Assembly (NCBI GenBank): GCA_963995525.1
Contig: OZ023211.1
Location: 60,189,738-60,253,737, forward strand
Direction of reading: 5' to 3'
Source of the DNA: Escarpia spicata
Taxonomy: Eukaryota > Annelida > Polychaeta > Sabellida > Siboglinidae
DNA length: 64,000 nt
This document shows, piece by piece, positions 1-13,485 of the stretch. The translations under genes were made by a program, and so were the position numbers. Within the stretch, counting starts at the first letter, position 1, and every line of letters begins with the position of its first letter. Below the pieces are notes generated by a model. The model was not told the origin of the DNA. It did not search any database and saw only the letters and a list, made by a program, of their open reading frames with translations.

Positions 1-2335
1 TCAGGAGGTTTTCTTGGATGTCAGTAAAAACATGCTGGGACACCGTACAAAACAGAGGAAAGAATGGATCACGGACCACTCCTGGATGCTCATCATAGAG
101 AGGAGCCACCAAGCGTCGTCTGCTAAACTGCAAAACAGAAGACAAGGATGCGATAGCACAGGAGTACAGAGAGAAGAACATAAGAGTGAAACGGAGCACC
201 CGACACGACAAGAAAGTGTACATCATGGACGAGCAAGCAACAGAAGCACAGACAGCAGCAGAGAGGGGATGACAAACACGTCTATAAAACCCCAAAGACC
301 CTGGCAGGAAACAAGTCCAACAAATCGATAGTAGCGAAGGACAAAATGGAAACGTCATCACCAAGGAAGATGAACAGCTCAACAAATGGGCAGAGCACTT
401 ACGGGAGATTGTAAACAGAGATGACACCGAGGACGCAGCCGAGGTACATACTACAGGGCAACGGCTGGTGAGGAAACAAGGACGTATCACACAATAGGAA
501 ATCGAAGAGGTCATCAGGCTGACTAAAGGAAACAGAGCACCACGAGAGGAGAGAATTACAGCTGACGTGCTGAATGCAGACCCCCGCCTTAGTGCGAGTG
601 CACTCGTCGAACTGTTCAACAAAGTGTGGGAGGAAGAGAGAGTACCAGAGGCATGGAAGAAGGGAGTCATCGTGAAACTACGCAAAAGGCGACCTTACAG
701 AGTGCGGCAACTGGAGGGGCATAAATCTTCTGTCTGTACCAGGCATCATTTTCTGCAGAGTACTTCTACAAAGAATTTTTTTTAAACACTGAGAAAGGAC
801 TTCGGGAAGAGCAGGCAGGCTTCAGAAGCGGGATATCGTGCACAGACCATATCTTTATTATTCGGACTATAGTTTAGCAGTCATTGGAGTAGAATTCAAG
901 CCTCTGCATCAAATACATCGACTTTTAAAATACCTTTGACAGCATCCACCAACCATCCATATGGAAGATATTACAGGCATACGGCTTCCCACCAAAAGTG
1001 ATCAACATCCTGAAAGACACGTACGTAGACAACCAGTGTTGTGTGAGGCATGACTGACAGCATAGTGAATGGTTTCATGTGAGGACTGGAGTAAGGCAAG
1101 GGTGTGTCATCTCACCACTATTCTTTCTAGTAGTCATCGACTGGGTAATGAGAAAAGCCACCGGTGATCAACCAAGAGGACTCATATGGGGACTAACGGG
1201 ACGACTTGAAGATACATATTTTGCGGACGATATTGGCCTCCTGTCACACTCCCTAAACGAAATCCAAGAAACAACAGACAATGTAGACAGCAGGACAGCA
1301 AGAACAGTTGGTCTCAAGATACATCCAACCAAGACAGTGTAGACAGGACAGCAAGAACAGTTGGTCTCAAGATACATCCAACCAAGACAGTGTAGACAGG
1401 ACAGCAAGAACAGTTGGTCTCAAGATACATCCAACCAAGACAGTGTAGACAGGACAGCAAGAACAGTTGGTCTCAAGATACATCCAACCAAGACAGTGTA
1501 GACAGGACAGCAAGAACAGTTGGTCTCAAGATACATCCAACCAAGACAGTGTAGACAGGACAGCAAGAACAGTTGGTCTCAAGATACATCCAACCAAGAC
1601 AGTGTAAACAGGACAGCAAGAACAGTTGGTCTCAAGATACATCCAACCAAGACAATGTAGACAGGACAGCAAGAACAGTTGGTCTCTCAAGATACATCCA
1701 ACCAAGACGAAACTCATGAAGATAAAGACCCGCAGCGCAAGGAAGATAACTGTGAGAGGGGAATTCTGGAGGAGGTGAACGACTTCAAGTATCTTGACAG
1801 CTTCGCCTTCTACAAACTCACCAACATTTGGAGATCCACTACATTGCACACCAAGAAAAAGCTGAAAATATACAGATCAAACGTCCGCTCAGTACTACTA
1901 TACACATCAGAAACATGGAGAACCAATAAGAAGATCGAGAACCGACTGAGAGGTTTTGAAGGAAGGTGTCTCAGATGAATCCTGAGAATACGTTGGGAGC
2001 AGCATGTGACAAACAAGAGCATCTTGGAACGCACGAACATCAACAACCTCGTTGATGAGGTGAAACGAACGAGGTGGAGATGGCTTGGCCATGTTCTTCC
2101 CATGGACAAAAACAGCACACAACACACTGCTCTAGAATGGACACCACATGGATTACGGAAAAGAGGCAGACCACTGGGCAACTGGAGAAGAACGATAGAC
2201 GAAGAAATTAAGCTGGCCGGGAAGAACTGGCATGAACCGAGCTGGCTCGCCCAAGACCGACCTGCCTGGAGGAAGTTTGTTGATGCCTTATGCGCCAGTG
2301 GGAACAAAAAGGCTAAGTAAGGTAGGTCTTCAACA
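1..2335 (+). mobile_element. Decayed RTE-type LINE (endonuclease/RT polyprotein remnant)
   Basis: Broken open pieces on the plus strand match, in order, the linker, reverse transcriptase and C-terminal part of RTE/BovB-like LINE polyproteins (often labelled craniofacial development protein 2-like). The RT core at 1079-1342 carries TGVRQGCVISPLFF and the catalytic FADDIGLLSH. The C-terminal part at 2006-2320 carries RWRWLGHVLPMD and RKRGRPLGNWRRTIDEE. Stops and frameshifts separate the pieces and the 5' endonuclease part lies outside the window, so this is a dead copy. A 53-bp tandem array interrupts it at 1283-1709. The family is clear from the motifs; the clade assignment is from memory of similar elements. 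Confidence 0.8.
1283..1709. repeat. 53-bp minisatellite, 8 copies, inside LINE coding sequence
   Basis: Eight near-identical units of 53 bp (the ACATCCAACC word recurs at 1321, 1374, 1427, 1480, 1533, 1586, 1639 and 1694; the last step is 55 because of a TC insertion). The unit is a piece of the host LINE encoding VGLKIHPTKT, just after the FADD motif. Because 53 is not a multiple of three, the array shifts frame at every copy. Confidence 0.95.
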
Positions 2336-2528
2336 AATTCTTGTCACTGAAGGTTATCCATCGCTACGGAATGTCTGATTATATCATTATTTACTAGTTG
2401 TGTTATTTATAGAAAATAGTGGCTTTACATGCAAATGAAATTTCCGTTTAAGTTACGTTGGGTGCCAGTATATGCTGTCATGCGTGACCAAGTCACAGAC
2501 CATCGATGGAAAACATTGTTTTACTGTA

Positions 2529-3945
2529 TACAGCGGTTGCCAATCTTTTTCTCCTCGCGTACCCCCGAGGTACGAAATAATCGACAGGGTGCCCTAATCA
2601 GTTTAACATAAAATATATGTGGACTCTATAATAAACAGCATTCTACACTCACTTCACGATAACACACAATGTTATTAATGATATAAACAAAATCAGACGC
2701 CAAATTTAAAATAAGAATTATTTAAAAACTAAAGCATTTTCAAAATCTGGAACTCAATTCGGAGAACAGTTTAGGACAGACAGATTCGAAGATTATACGT
2801 GACATAGACTGGGGCTCGAAGTTTGGTCTTTATGCTGAACAACGCCGAGAATCCGTGTTCACATAAATAGGTGGACGGAAAATCAACAATGCCCTCAACC
2901 CACCACGGGCACAACATCCAAACTCGGATACGACACGTCTATCCTAGACGAGCGCATGGCCAGGGGAAGATCTTCAACTGGATCAAGGAAAACGGTGGAG
3001 TTAATCACAAACTCCAAACAGTCCACCTAATTTGCATGCCGTCTGCTAAGGATATTGTACCTCCACGGTGGACGGATCTCAAAGCAAAGTTGCATCTTTC
3101 GTTTGGAATTACGTTTGGAATTGACGACACGTACGTGAGCCTTCACAAGTTGCCCCATGTTTCTTTTCACAAGTTTTTCATCACCAAACGCTGCATTGAG
3201 ATGATCAGACATGTTTAAATAGTTGAGCTTCAGCTTCACGATGAATGCTCGTATTTTTAAGAAAGACAGCTTCAAGACTTGGCCTTTCCCCTATAGTTTC
3301 TCCACGAATTTTCGAGACTTTGCCTTATAGAAGTGGTCAAACAATTCGGCTATTTCATCTTTTAGCAATTCCTCTGTATTTCCATGCATATTCTCCAGAC
3401 AGTGAATAGACCGTGGTGTGGAACAGCTGCGTTTCTTAGTTCGCATGCAACTCTTGGCAAAAAGCAGAATCGAGTATTGAGAGCGTTGGATTTGGTGGTA
3501 TTAAAAATTATATTGACAACATCATCAAGGTATGCTCTTAACTGAGGTCGGACTTCCTTTGATGCGAAAGCATCGACGGATAATGCAATGAAGTATTCTT
3601 GAAGGCGAAACACATCACCTCCTTCATTCACTCGGGGGAAACGTTTAAGAACGGCTAGCACACCGTCCACGCGTACGCGTGCACATTGTCCCACTATAAT
3701 CCCTATACCTCAAAATATTTGGAGAGTTTTCGGAAGACGCCGTCGCCCTTCTTAATGAATTCTAAGGGATGAAGTCTCCTTGAAGTCTCTTCCTTGAAGT
3801 ATCCGTCTTTGGTGCAAAGCGCGACCACGAGTAGCACACGAGATGGCGAAAACCTTACTTTCAGCCAACCCTTCGCGTGTCCCCTGAAAAACCTATCGCG
3901 TACCACCGGGGGTACTCGTGTGTATAGGCTTATGACTAACAACAC
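2529..3945 (-). mobile_element. Decayed hAT transposon (ZBED5/SCAND3-like transposase)
   Basis: The left end starts CAGCGGTTGCCAATC followed by CTCGCGTACCCCCGAGGTAC. The reverse complement of 3885-3945 has a similar ACGAGTACCCCCGGTGGTAC, so the two ends look like decayed terminal inverted repeats. On the minus strand, fragments between them resemble ZBED5/SCAND3-type hAT transposases: HPLEFIKKGDGVFRKLSK near 3730-3790, and YLDDVVNIIF followed by KSNALNTRF at about 3440-3540. The reading frame is broken in several places. The right boundary is approximate. Confidence 0.5.
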
Positions 3946-4099
3946 AAAACTGCAACTTAAATGTATCTTTCCACAGCGTTTCATACAAAGAGATTACCTG
4001 CTTTTAAACTTTGTTTCATGTAACACATGCATATGTTTGGTAGGTGTTACCATAGAAGAGAAACAGGTTGACGGCCACATATACTTCCATATGTCAGTT

Positions 4100-5066
4100 A
4101 GATTTAACAGGATTTAACAAGATTTCCGTCCAATGCAACAATCTCCAGACGGCATGCGTATAGCCCGCCCTCCCCAGATAGCTGTCAATTTTATTTTTGA
4201 ACATATTCACATTGCCAGCATTAACACAACCATCAGATAATTTATTGCCCCGTGAGAGAATGTATATTTTCTCACATCTACTTTTTCTTTTTCTAGCTTA
4301 TCTATGTCCTTCTTGCGATATGGCCTCCACGCTTGTATGCAGTATTCCAAATGAGGTCTATCTATTGCTTTGTACAGCTGTTTGTCCTTATATGTGACAT
4401 TTCGTCTAATTAGCCCTATTATTTGGTGACCCTTCGAAGCAGCAATTCCACATTGCTCTGAAACTTTCATATCAGTACAAACTGTCACTCCTAAATTCTT
4501 TTCCTTTACTATTGTACCTAATATGGCATCCCCATTGTGTATTCTTTGTCCACATTTCCATGTCTTACGTGAATGCATTTACATTCCCCAAAATTTAATA
4601 ACATTTGCCATTTTTCATACCATTTGACTAATTTGGCTAGATCATCTTGTAAAATGTGTATATCTGCATATGTTTTACTCTTCTGAATACTGTTGTATTG
4701 TCTGCGAATGTCAGTACTTTGCTTGATATGTCATCATCCAAATCAGTTATAATGTAGTTCCTAACACTGACCCCTGTGGCACTTCACTCAACACTGGTTT
4801 CCAGTTTGAAATCTCCCCCTTTACTGTTACTCGCGGTCTTCTGTCTGTCAATCATGTTTTTATCCAGCTGATCACACCACCCCCTATGCCATGGACTTTA
4901 AGCTTATAAAGCAAACATTTTTGATGTGGCACTTTATCAAATGCTTTATGAAAATCTAAGATAACATCCACTGGTGATCCATCGTTTACCCACTTTGTAA
5001 TTTCTTCCAAAAAACATAAGAGATTGGTTAAACAAGACTTAGCCTTTAAAAAACCCATGTTGAGAT
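4100..5066 (-). mobile_element. 5'-truncated CR1 LINE fragment (RT C-terminal half and 3' end)
   Basis: Minus-strand fragment of the same CR1 family as 25,011-29,084. It keeps VDVILDFHKAFDKVPHQK (RT motif), the NLGVTVCTDMKVSEQCGIAASKG block and the tail block HLEYCIQAWRPYRKKDID. The 3' end is the family's terminal 10-bp repeat (ATTTAACAAG in plus orientation, imperfect at 4100-4120). Similarity stops at about 5066, within the RT, so it is 5'-truncated as expected for target-primed insertion. Several frameshifts are present. Confidence 0.85.
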
Positions 5067-5394
5067 TCACGTATTTATTTGTGTTTTACAAGGAATTTTG
5101 TAAGCAACAACTTGCAATGTTTCCTTACAAACTATTATTGAATAATAGGTTAACCTAGAGGGAATTCCGTTTTTTTGTGGTAGGTATTAGTACCAATTGA
5201 CAATACAGTAGTAGATCCGGTATAAGCCCTCACGTTTTGATGTTAGCTTATATAAACGGCTATGAATCAGTGGTTTATGGGCGATTCGACCCTAACTTTC
5301 GTGTGCGCATGTCCTTGTTCAGAAACAGCGATATTTATACATCTACTTGGTGCAGACAGGGCATGATATAGGAGCGGAGTAAAGTGTGTTTAGC
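5067..5394. other. Intergenic, nothing recognised
   Basis: AT-rich sequence between the CR1 fragment and the SINE. I see no coding signal or repeat structure. Confidence 0.5.
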
Positions 5395-5700
5395 GGAACG
5401 CAGTAGCGCAGTGAAAAGAGCTCCGGAGCGCAGTAGCGTTTACCGGGGCGCGATATGAGCTCCGGACTCTCGACTGAGAGAACGCGGGTTCAAATCCTGT
5501 GCGTCGGTGTCGAACCTTGGACAAGTTCATTTACTCTACTTTACTCAAGTTCACTCAGCTGTATGAATGAGTACCTGGCAGTGGTGGATATTTGTTTACG
5601 AATAGTCTTCGCGCATTAATTGCAGCGTGGCTCGATGCTTCCCAAAGAAGCCGATATGGTGTTCGATTGAACAGGTCTGCCAGGGAGTAAACTGTTTTTT
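5395..5700 (+). mobile_element. tRNA-derived SINE (plus orientation)
   Basis: A tRNA-like head has a B-box-like GGGTTCAAATCC at 5487-5498. It is followed by a conserved body (TCACTCAGCTGTATGAATGA, then GTACCTGGC, then GCGCGAAGA-like sequence) shared with copies at 16,190-16,510, 22,590-23,345 and 32,565-32,735. This copy keeps the undisturbed GTTTACTCCCTGGCAGACC...TCGAACACC segment (in reverse complement). That segment is the empty site for the MITE that splits the 22.6-kb copy. Confidence 0.75.
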
Positions 5701-8700
5701 CGTTTATTCATGAAGAACGCACACAATCATGTATCAAAGAAACACACATTACACGCACCGGTGACCTATTTTCGATTGTAATACCTTGTGATCAATTAGT
5801 ACCGGTACAGACCGTTTAATTACTGACATTTGGCCTGCTCATAGTAATTGATTGTGGGTCATTACTACCAATATTGTAAGTGATAATCACTGGCATTCTT
5901 TTGAGCCTAATCAATACGCAGAATATCACCGTCACTCAGTCACAAGTAATGCTTACTAAGCTGTGAATGTCTACATTCCAAGTAACGTTTAATCTATAAA
6001 TGAAACCCGTACTTAAGAACGCGGTTCGAAACACCGATATATCATACTGCCGTGCCGATAAACCTGCCACCCGCCGATCGGTCAGTGTGACAGCTATTTG
6101 GCAGAGAGGTGTAAACAATTAGACATCTACACCTGGATGGGCGGCATTAATAATCCGGCTGAATGATTTCTGAGATATCGATGTTTGCAGTAAAGCGATT
6201 ATAGTATGTATAACATGTGCGTTAGTGGTGTGTCGAGGGCGCAAAACAGGTGGTTGCAATAACTATAATGTATAATATATAATATATCCTTGGCGTTAGC
6301 TATATCGTGCCCTCTCTGCACCAAGTCGGAGTATAACATTGAGGGATATTGCTCCAAGCTTTATGAATCACTTTATGTCCTATTGTATAGCGCGTCCTTG
6401 TTTGTGATTACGCTTAACGATTTTGTTCGCTGCACCTCTGAGCTCCGGTTCTCGGGGATAAAAGCACCATAGAAATTTTAAATTATTATTATATATAGTT
6501 GATGTTCAGAAGGCTTAAGCCGCCGGCAGCACACAACCCTTGCAATCGTACGTCGTGCGATTATTTAATCAGACATTATATATTTTATAACAATATCCTT
6601 AGATTGCAATAAGTTAAGTGCCTTGACTCTTGAACTGTACCGTAACAGACATTGCACACGTGACTTGCCTAGACTCGCAGGTTTTAGACATGGAATATCC
6701 AAGAACACCGGGCATTATGCCAGCGAACGTGAACTAGACAGAGGAGAGGTAATTCCAGGTAGAAACTAATCGGGATAGAATAAACAGTCCATTGTAAGTT
6801 TGGAAATATATTTGTGATCTCGCGTTTGCAAATTGGTCTGCACGTGAATTATTAGTTTCCGGCATGACTCTACATCTGAAGAATGTTCATATGTAGACGG
6901 ACGAATACATATGATTACGTATACTTTTAGTCATACATTTGTCATACATTTTACATTTACTACAAAAATGTATTCACTTGAGAACAATTATTCATATGTG
7001 TATTACAAACAAGCATGTTGAAATACGTCTTTATTTGTATGCATGGATACATATATCAATACTGTTTTCCATACACTGGTCCATACGGTTTACATGTAAT
7101 GCATGCAATAATGTATTCACTTGAGGACATAAAATATTATATTCAAATAGTCTTGTCTGTATTACAAACAAACAAACTGCTAGATTTATACATTTTAGGT
7201 CCAGCTGTACTTACAAAGATACATACACAGTAGTTAAAAGAATTATGTAAGACAGATAAGTTTATATAAATGGGTGGTTGCTATGACGGCGAGATTTTCG
7301 TCTTAATATGAGCCATTGACCCTTTCCCATTGCTTTATATAATTATTTTTTTATTCATTATCATGAGTTCAGTTTAAATATGGCTGAAGAATATATAATA
7401 TATGTATGTACGATAGGCTATTACACTTGCATACTACACACCGTATAATTTAAATTAAGATATTTTTAGTCCAAATAAACCGTCAAAGCGTGTTGTTCTT
7501 GTTCTTAATCTAGTTTGCAAAGATACATTCTCAGGAAAGAAATGTTTGAATATATAAGCGGACCCAGTTTGTGTTTTTGAAATATTCTAACAACATAGAG
7601 AGCATGTCGATACCTATGTAGGCGTGAATCATGTCATGCGGCGAAAGGTTTAACAGCAGCACCACACCCCCGTCTCCCGATGTCATGATCGACTTCGGAG
7701 CGGCGCTGAAGGTCCGTTCTCAGCACCCCCAGTACTAATTTCGTTCCCGCGCCAGTGCCGGCGACTGGTGATTTCGTAACTTGGTAACAAAACCAAGATG
7801 GCGTCGCACTGGAGTATGAAGGTACGTATACCTGATATTTCCAACTAATACCACGTGTAAAAATAATATGTTAAAACTAATCATCGCGTTTGCAATCAAC
7901 CGTGAAAAGGTTGACGTCGACGCAGACGCCAAACAGTTCATCATAATAACACGGTGTCCTACTTGACACGTCGCCAACAATCTATTTTTGGTATTCGAAC
8001 TGTGGAATAGCCGATTATTAACGATAATTGTGTCTTAAATTAACTAAGCCATTTATTAACACGATTCCTTAGAAACGTTGTCGAAGCCGTTTGTTTTCGG
8101 TAAGCTTAGACCTCCAAGGCACAATGTTGTAGTTAGTCCACTTACGATTGTCCTGTCAAACCATGAGGGTAGTCCAGTTCAGGTGGATGGTATTCTATCT
8201 TACACGTTTCGAAAGTCGTACATTTTCAGTGACGGAAATAACATCAAATTTGACTATATAATCCAGTAATTTCTTTACAAATCTATAATATACTGCAACT
8301 GACTGCGCACAAGTCAAATTACTTGACACGTTTGTAAATTTGGTGTCCCTTCAATATTATGGTTCCTCTAATTGACAAATAATGAATTTAGGATGCTACT
8401 TTGTATAAATCCCAAACAAATGTGAACCAAGAAATCATCAAATCGTTTTGCATCTTGACTTTTAGTGAACAGTAGAGAGATATACAGGTTGCATTTCAGT
8501 AACATTTCGCCTGACCCTAGCGGTGTCTGCTTTTCACATTTGCAGAGATGTTATTTGTATGCTGCAGAATATATTTCCTAGGAGACTAGAAAATACATAT
8601 ACAATTCCATTAATAAGTGCGCAAAGCCCACTGGCCTGACACAACAGCAAGTATGGCACACACGGCTCAATATGTGTGTCCCCAGATTCCATTACCACTC

Positions 8701-9027
8701 CGTTCCCATCACTAAAAATGCGTGCCAACCAGCGAAAGCTTGTTTAGATTTTGCGGTTGGTGGTTCTTCCTCAAGGTGTCCCCACATGACATCGAACAAT
8801 TTTAAAAGTTATCAAATCGCTCTCCACTTTCCAGAGAAATTTGACATGATTTGTGGCGTATATGTTGAGTATACTTTCTCGTCTACTACTACGTTACCAG
8901 TATTTTGAAATGGTAAAGCAACATAGTTAGTTTTTGATACGTGTTGACTGAAAGTCTTCGGGACACCTCCGCATGCACGGGCTGTCATCACTTTGTCGAA
9001 CACTTTGAGCTAATAGCGATGTAAAAG
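5701..9027. other. Intergenic, no gene recognised; old repeat near 7,990-8,500
   Basis: AT-rich sequence with no ORF showing protein-like character. The stretch near 7,990-8,110 (GATTATTAACGATAATTGTG and the following 100 bases) is recognisably related to 14,200-14,330, so an old unclassified interspersed repeat is present. A local GC-rich patch at 7,630-7,740 is unexplained. Confidence 0.4.
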
Positions 9028-9283
9028 TTATTAAATTTATACTCCGTTACTTCCCACTCCGTTACATCTAAATAGTAACGAAGTGATAACTGGTGGTTGT
9101 GAATACAAGAGGAGGATATCTATCAATTCCAGATGAAGTCTGCAAATATGTGAAGAGTGTTCTGTTGGCTTTTTAAATGCTTAACAATAATTTGCAGGCT
9201 TTACAGGCTTGCTTCATTACCACGCCTTTACCTAGTAACCACTCCGCTACCTAGTAACGGAGTGGTAATTTAATAAATTATTC
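9028..9283. mobile_element. MITE-like inverted-repeat element, about 255 bp
   Basis: The left end GTTATTAAATTTATACTCCG and the reverse complement of the right end (TTTATTAAATTACCACTCCG) form an imperfect terminal inverted repeat. Extra inner copies of CTCCGTTAC/GTAACGGAG occur on both sides. There is no coding capacity. The target-site duplication is unclear. Confidence 0.5.
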
Positions 9284-9534
9284 CAAGTGTTATTCTTTTT
9301 GGAAAGCAAACTGTTGTTTCTGAAGGGTTCCTTCAAGATGTTCAATTCCACTGTTACTTTGTTAAAAGTTTGACTTTAAAATGTCGTTGTCAATTGCACT
9401 TTAGTTGTGCTTATTTCACTTCATGTGTTTTCCTTTTTGAAATCCATTGCTTAACAAACTATTCTACGTACATATTAAGAATAAATGTGCTTATGTTTGC
9501 CGGAGTTGGTTCAAAGTAAACTATGTTTTTACTA

Positions 9535-11280
9535 TTCAAGCCTACAAGCAGAGGTTGAGAAAATATCACTTCATGACCTGCTGATCATCACGGGGCATCT
9601 GAATATAAAACTAAGATAAGAAAATGTCAGACATGAAAGAAGTATGGGTCGCCAACTCGCCATGAATGTGTGACTGTAAATGACAACGGTCAAAGAAACC
9701 CAAAAAATGTGTAGGAGGCACCTTATTTTCACACAAGGAAATACACAAATTGACTTGGATTTCACCTAACCAAAGAGACAAGAACCAAATTAACCAGATG
9801 CTCATAAGCGGCAAATGAAAGCGATCTTTACGAGATGTACTCGTCAGAAAAGGAGCAGATGTTGGCAGCGATCACCACCTTGTTGTGGCACACATCAAAC
9901 TGAAGCTCAAAAGAACCGGGACAGCTATTAGGATATTGAAACGCTTCGATGTTTCAAGATTGAACGACGCTGAAGTCAAGAAACAGTTTATCCTGCAGGT
10001 GCATAACCGCTTTGCTGCACTAGAGGACATAGATGATGAAATAAACACAGACGAAGGAAACAACAACAAAGTGGAGCAGAACTGGAAAGATGTTGTGGAG
10101 ACATACACTGAATCCAGTCGTGTGGTACTAGGACAAAAAGACACATGGAAAGCAATTAAGGAGAGAAAACATGCAAAAGCCCAGTGGATGAAAGCCCGGT
10201 TCCAGAAATTGACAGAAAGGTATGGCGCACTCTGTGGTGAAGCAAACAAGCTGGTCAAGAGGTCTGCAACAAGAGACGAGAGACTCTACATGGACAACCT
10301 AGCTAGCAGCAGAGGCAGAACGAGCTGCGGAACATCAAGAACAAGACACCATCTTCAAGATCACCAAGCAGATTTGCGGAGGGCCATACAGTAACAACAC
10401 ACTTATAAGAGACAAGCACGGGAATACGCTGACGTCAGACAAAGAACAAGAAAAAATATGGGCAGAACGTTTTGAAAAAGTGCTAAACAGAGACGATCCA
10501 CCAGATCTGCCACACACAAAAGAAGCCTCCGAAGAACTGGACATCAACACTGAGCCACCCTCAATGAAGAAATTTTTGCTGCTATCAAGGAACTAAAGAA
10601 TGGAAAGGCAGCAGGTCATTGCCAGCTAAATGCATAATTATTCAAAACAGACGCAGAACTAGCAGTCAGACATTTGTTACCATTATTTGTGAAGATATGG
10701 AAGGAAAGGAACCTTCCCCAGGACTGGTGAAAGATACAGTTGCTAAGATCCCTAATCTCAGCGGCAGTAGACAAGGTGCTAAGAAAGGAGCAAGCTGGAG
10801 TCCGAAAAGAAGGTTATGTACAGACCATTTTTCACTCTCAGAAACATCATCGAGCAGTGCACAGAATGGCAGAGAGAACTGTCTATAAACTTTGTGGACT
10901 TTAAAACTACATATTGTGGACCTCATCACGGTTTTCTACGAGATATATACATGCACCATAGGACAGTCAGATATTGAGGGCGGGGGGGGGGTACGATGGA
11001 CAACGTACTCACTTCTCGAGGACGAAGACTTCGCTGATGATGTTGTACTCCCGTCTCATATGCGACATGACATGCAGGAAAAACCAAACACACACAAGGA
11101 CATCAACCAACAATTAGGACTAACAATAAATAAACAAAATTCCAAGGTGATGGGAATAAATCAGAGAAATCTGGTATCGATCTATCTCGATCACGAAGAA
11201 CTGCAGACTTCACCTATCTGGGAAGCATAGTATGCAAAGATGGAGAGGCTGATGCTGATTCATCAAGAATCGCATGAATA
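9535..11280 (+). mobile_element. Decayed RTE-type LINE (endonuclease to RT)
   Basis: Plus-strand remnant of the same broad LINE class as the element at 1-2,335. The endonuclease part at about 9545-9900 shows DLLIITGHLN (the usual GDLN Asp is His here), then LTWISPNQRDKNQI and GADVGSDHHLVVAHIKLKL. The linker (9885-10394) is open for 169 codons. The RT part near 11,000-11,200 keeps LLEDEDFADDVVLPSH and QQLGLTINKQNSKVM. Stops, frameshifts and a G10 run at 10,981-10,990 break it. It is not functional. Confidence 0.8.
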
Positions 11281-12652
11281 AGACCAGAGGTGCTTTCTTC
11301 AGACTTAAATCTTGATTGTAGACTTTTACTGTCTTGTTTAAGTGTTGAGAGAGACTATTTTTGTGCATATAGACGTAGCTAATTAGAAACGATCATTGTA
11401 AGCCCGTAGCGTGGTTGTTTTGGCGGGGGGGGGGGGTGTCTTTCGAGCAGCGATTGTAGGCTCCAAAAAAACCTCAAACTGCACACGCACGCACGCACGC
11501 ACGCACACATAAACTGTAATTAATTAACTAACGAATTCGGTCAATATTCCATACAGATATTATAATTGCTGGCTAGTCCAGTAACTTTTCAGTTAAGATA
11601 GGCCAGATAGTCTGGAGTTCAGAACATTTATGTTTCTTATATAGGGCACCGTGGGCAGAAAGGATCACCTATACTAAAATGGTTTCTAGGACAATTTTAG
11701 AACTTGTGTCAAGTAGATGACATGGCGAATCATTTCGATGGCGGCTGGAGGTTGTTGTGGTACATGCACTAAGGTCGACATTTGAAATGACGGAGATAAT
11801 GGCAAATACTGGCGCTTGTTAACAAATGCAAATCCAGTGCATATGAAAAAAATTACCACTGTTTCATTATATTCAAACGTAAATGCTATTTTTCTGGATC
11901 GCATTCAAATTAAAATGTTTGTGGACTGCCTTCAAATGCAAATAATGTATTATTAAATATATTTGTAAATGCATTATAGTTAATTTCAAAAGTTGTTAGT
12001 GTTTATATTAAATTTACGTTAATGTAGATATTTACTAATGGTAACTAACAATAAAAGCGCTATGCCTATAACCTGATGCTTCCAAAGAAATAATATGAAC
12101 AATATCATGTACAAAACCTAACAATAATAAAATATTAATTAAAACAAATTATGTCTGCATTTGAAACGCATTTGACTGGACATTTGAGAAAACCCAAATG
12201 GTTGGGTCGCATTCGAATGCATAGACAAAGTAAGAGCTCAATTTGAATGAACATTAAATTGCTAAATATTAAAAATGTGCAGTTATTTTGTCAACAAACG
12301 TGGCACATAAGAAATCTGTAACCATCAGTTATGTTTTCGGCATGCGATGAGGCTCAATGTTATGATTATTATTCAGTATTATAATTTACATTTATAATTC
12401 TACTTATTCACCGCTATCGGGAATAACCAATTATACATTCATTTACCCTCGGTCCTCATATACAGCGCAAACATTACATAATGCATCAAATTAACATTCT
12501 AGTTATTACGTTAATTATTAGCATAGCTGTTGTTAAGCATGCCACTGAGTAATGGAAACCTAACTTATTCAAAATTAGTATGCTTTACAGTTTGCTTGCT
12601 GGAAATAGTACATTGACTTGGTTAGACATTTATTATCGTCAGCGTGAGACTA
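11281..12652. other. Intergenic; G12 run, (ACGC)n and octamer-rich old repeat
   Basis: No gene. There is a G12 homopolymer at 11,425-11,436 and a short (ACGC)n/(CACG)n tract at about 11,480-11,508. From about 11,690, sequence rich in ATGCAAAT/CATTTGAA words resembles 14,430-14,700 and is probably an old, diverged repeat family. Confidence 0.5.
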
Positions 12653-13018
12653 GTGTCACGTTGTGCTATTATGAACTTGATAGCGACTGTGAAAGACTAC
12701 AATCGGGGCTACCGTGTACGGATATTGGCGGCTGGCTAGTGCTTAGGCAATAGTGTAAATGCACCGGGGAGGTGGCATAGGTCAGATTTTATAGAGCCGG
12801 GGAAACATCACATTATACTTAGGGTAGACAGGTAGGAAAGTTGAATCTAACATGTCATAATTATAGAATTGTAGGCAGCTTTATATGAATAGGAACTGTG
12901 GGATGGTTGGAAATTTATATGGGATATGGAAATTTATATGGTATAGGAATGTCGCTATAATGAAAGTGTATATACATGTTGAATTATTGTATTACCTATT
13001 GGGTCGTGAAAATATTAC
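12653..13018 (+). mobile_element. Candidate solo LTR with adjacent primer-binding-like site
   Basis: The segment starts TGTCACGTTG and ends ATATTACA, so it has TG...CA boundaries. It is followed directly by ATGGTGTCAGCGTCAG, which resembles the TGGTGTCAG primer-binding sites of some LTR retrotransposons. No second LTR or gag-pol sequence was found, so this is a weak call. Confidence 0.25.
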
Positions 13019-13279
13019 AATGGTGTCAGCGTCAGCAATGATCACATGACAGATGCGAAGTATGGTGTTCATTAATTGAGGTTTGGGAGATATAGTCCAG
13101 AGGGATCCACAGACAGGACGATGTAACCTGGCCTTCTCTGTAACGAGAGATTATTACAGTGTGGTTATCAAACCCATACATAGAAGCAATACCGAGCGGT
13201 TGCGTAGACGATGAAATCTTACATTCATGTATATTCTAGAAGAGAATCTTGGAGGTATGTCAAATATATGTTCTATATA

Positions 13280-13449
<170 letters not shown>

Positions 13450-13485
13450 TATGAATGTGTGTATGTATGTATATATGTATAGGTA

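Noticed and set aside
1283..1709. 53-bp array as a CRISPR-like repeat
   Set aside because: The units are contiguous with no unique spacers, and the unit is LINE coding sequence in a eukaryotic genome.
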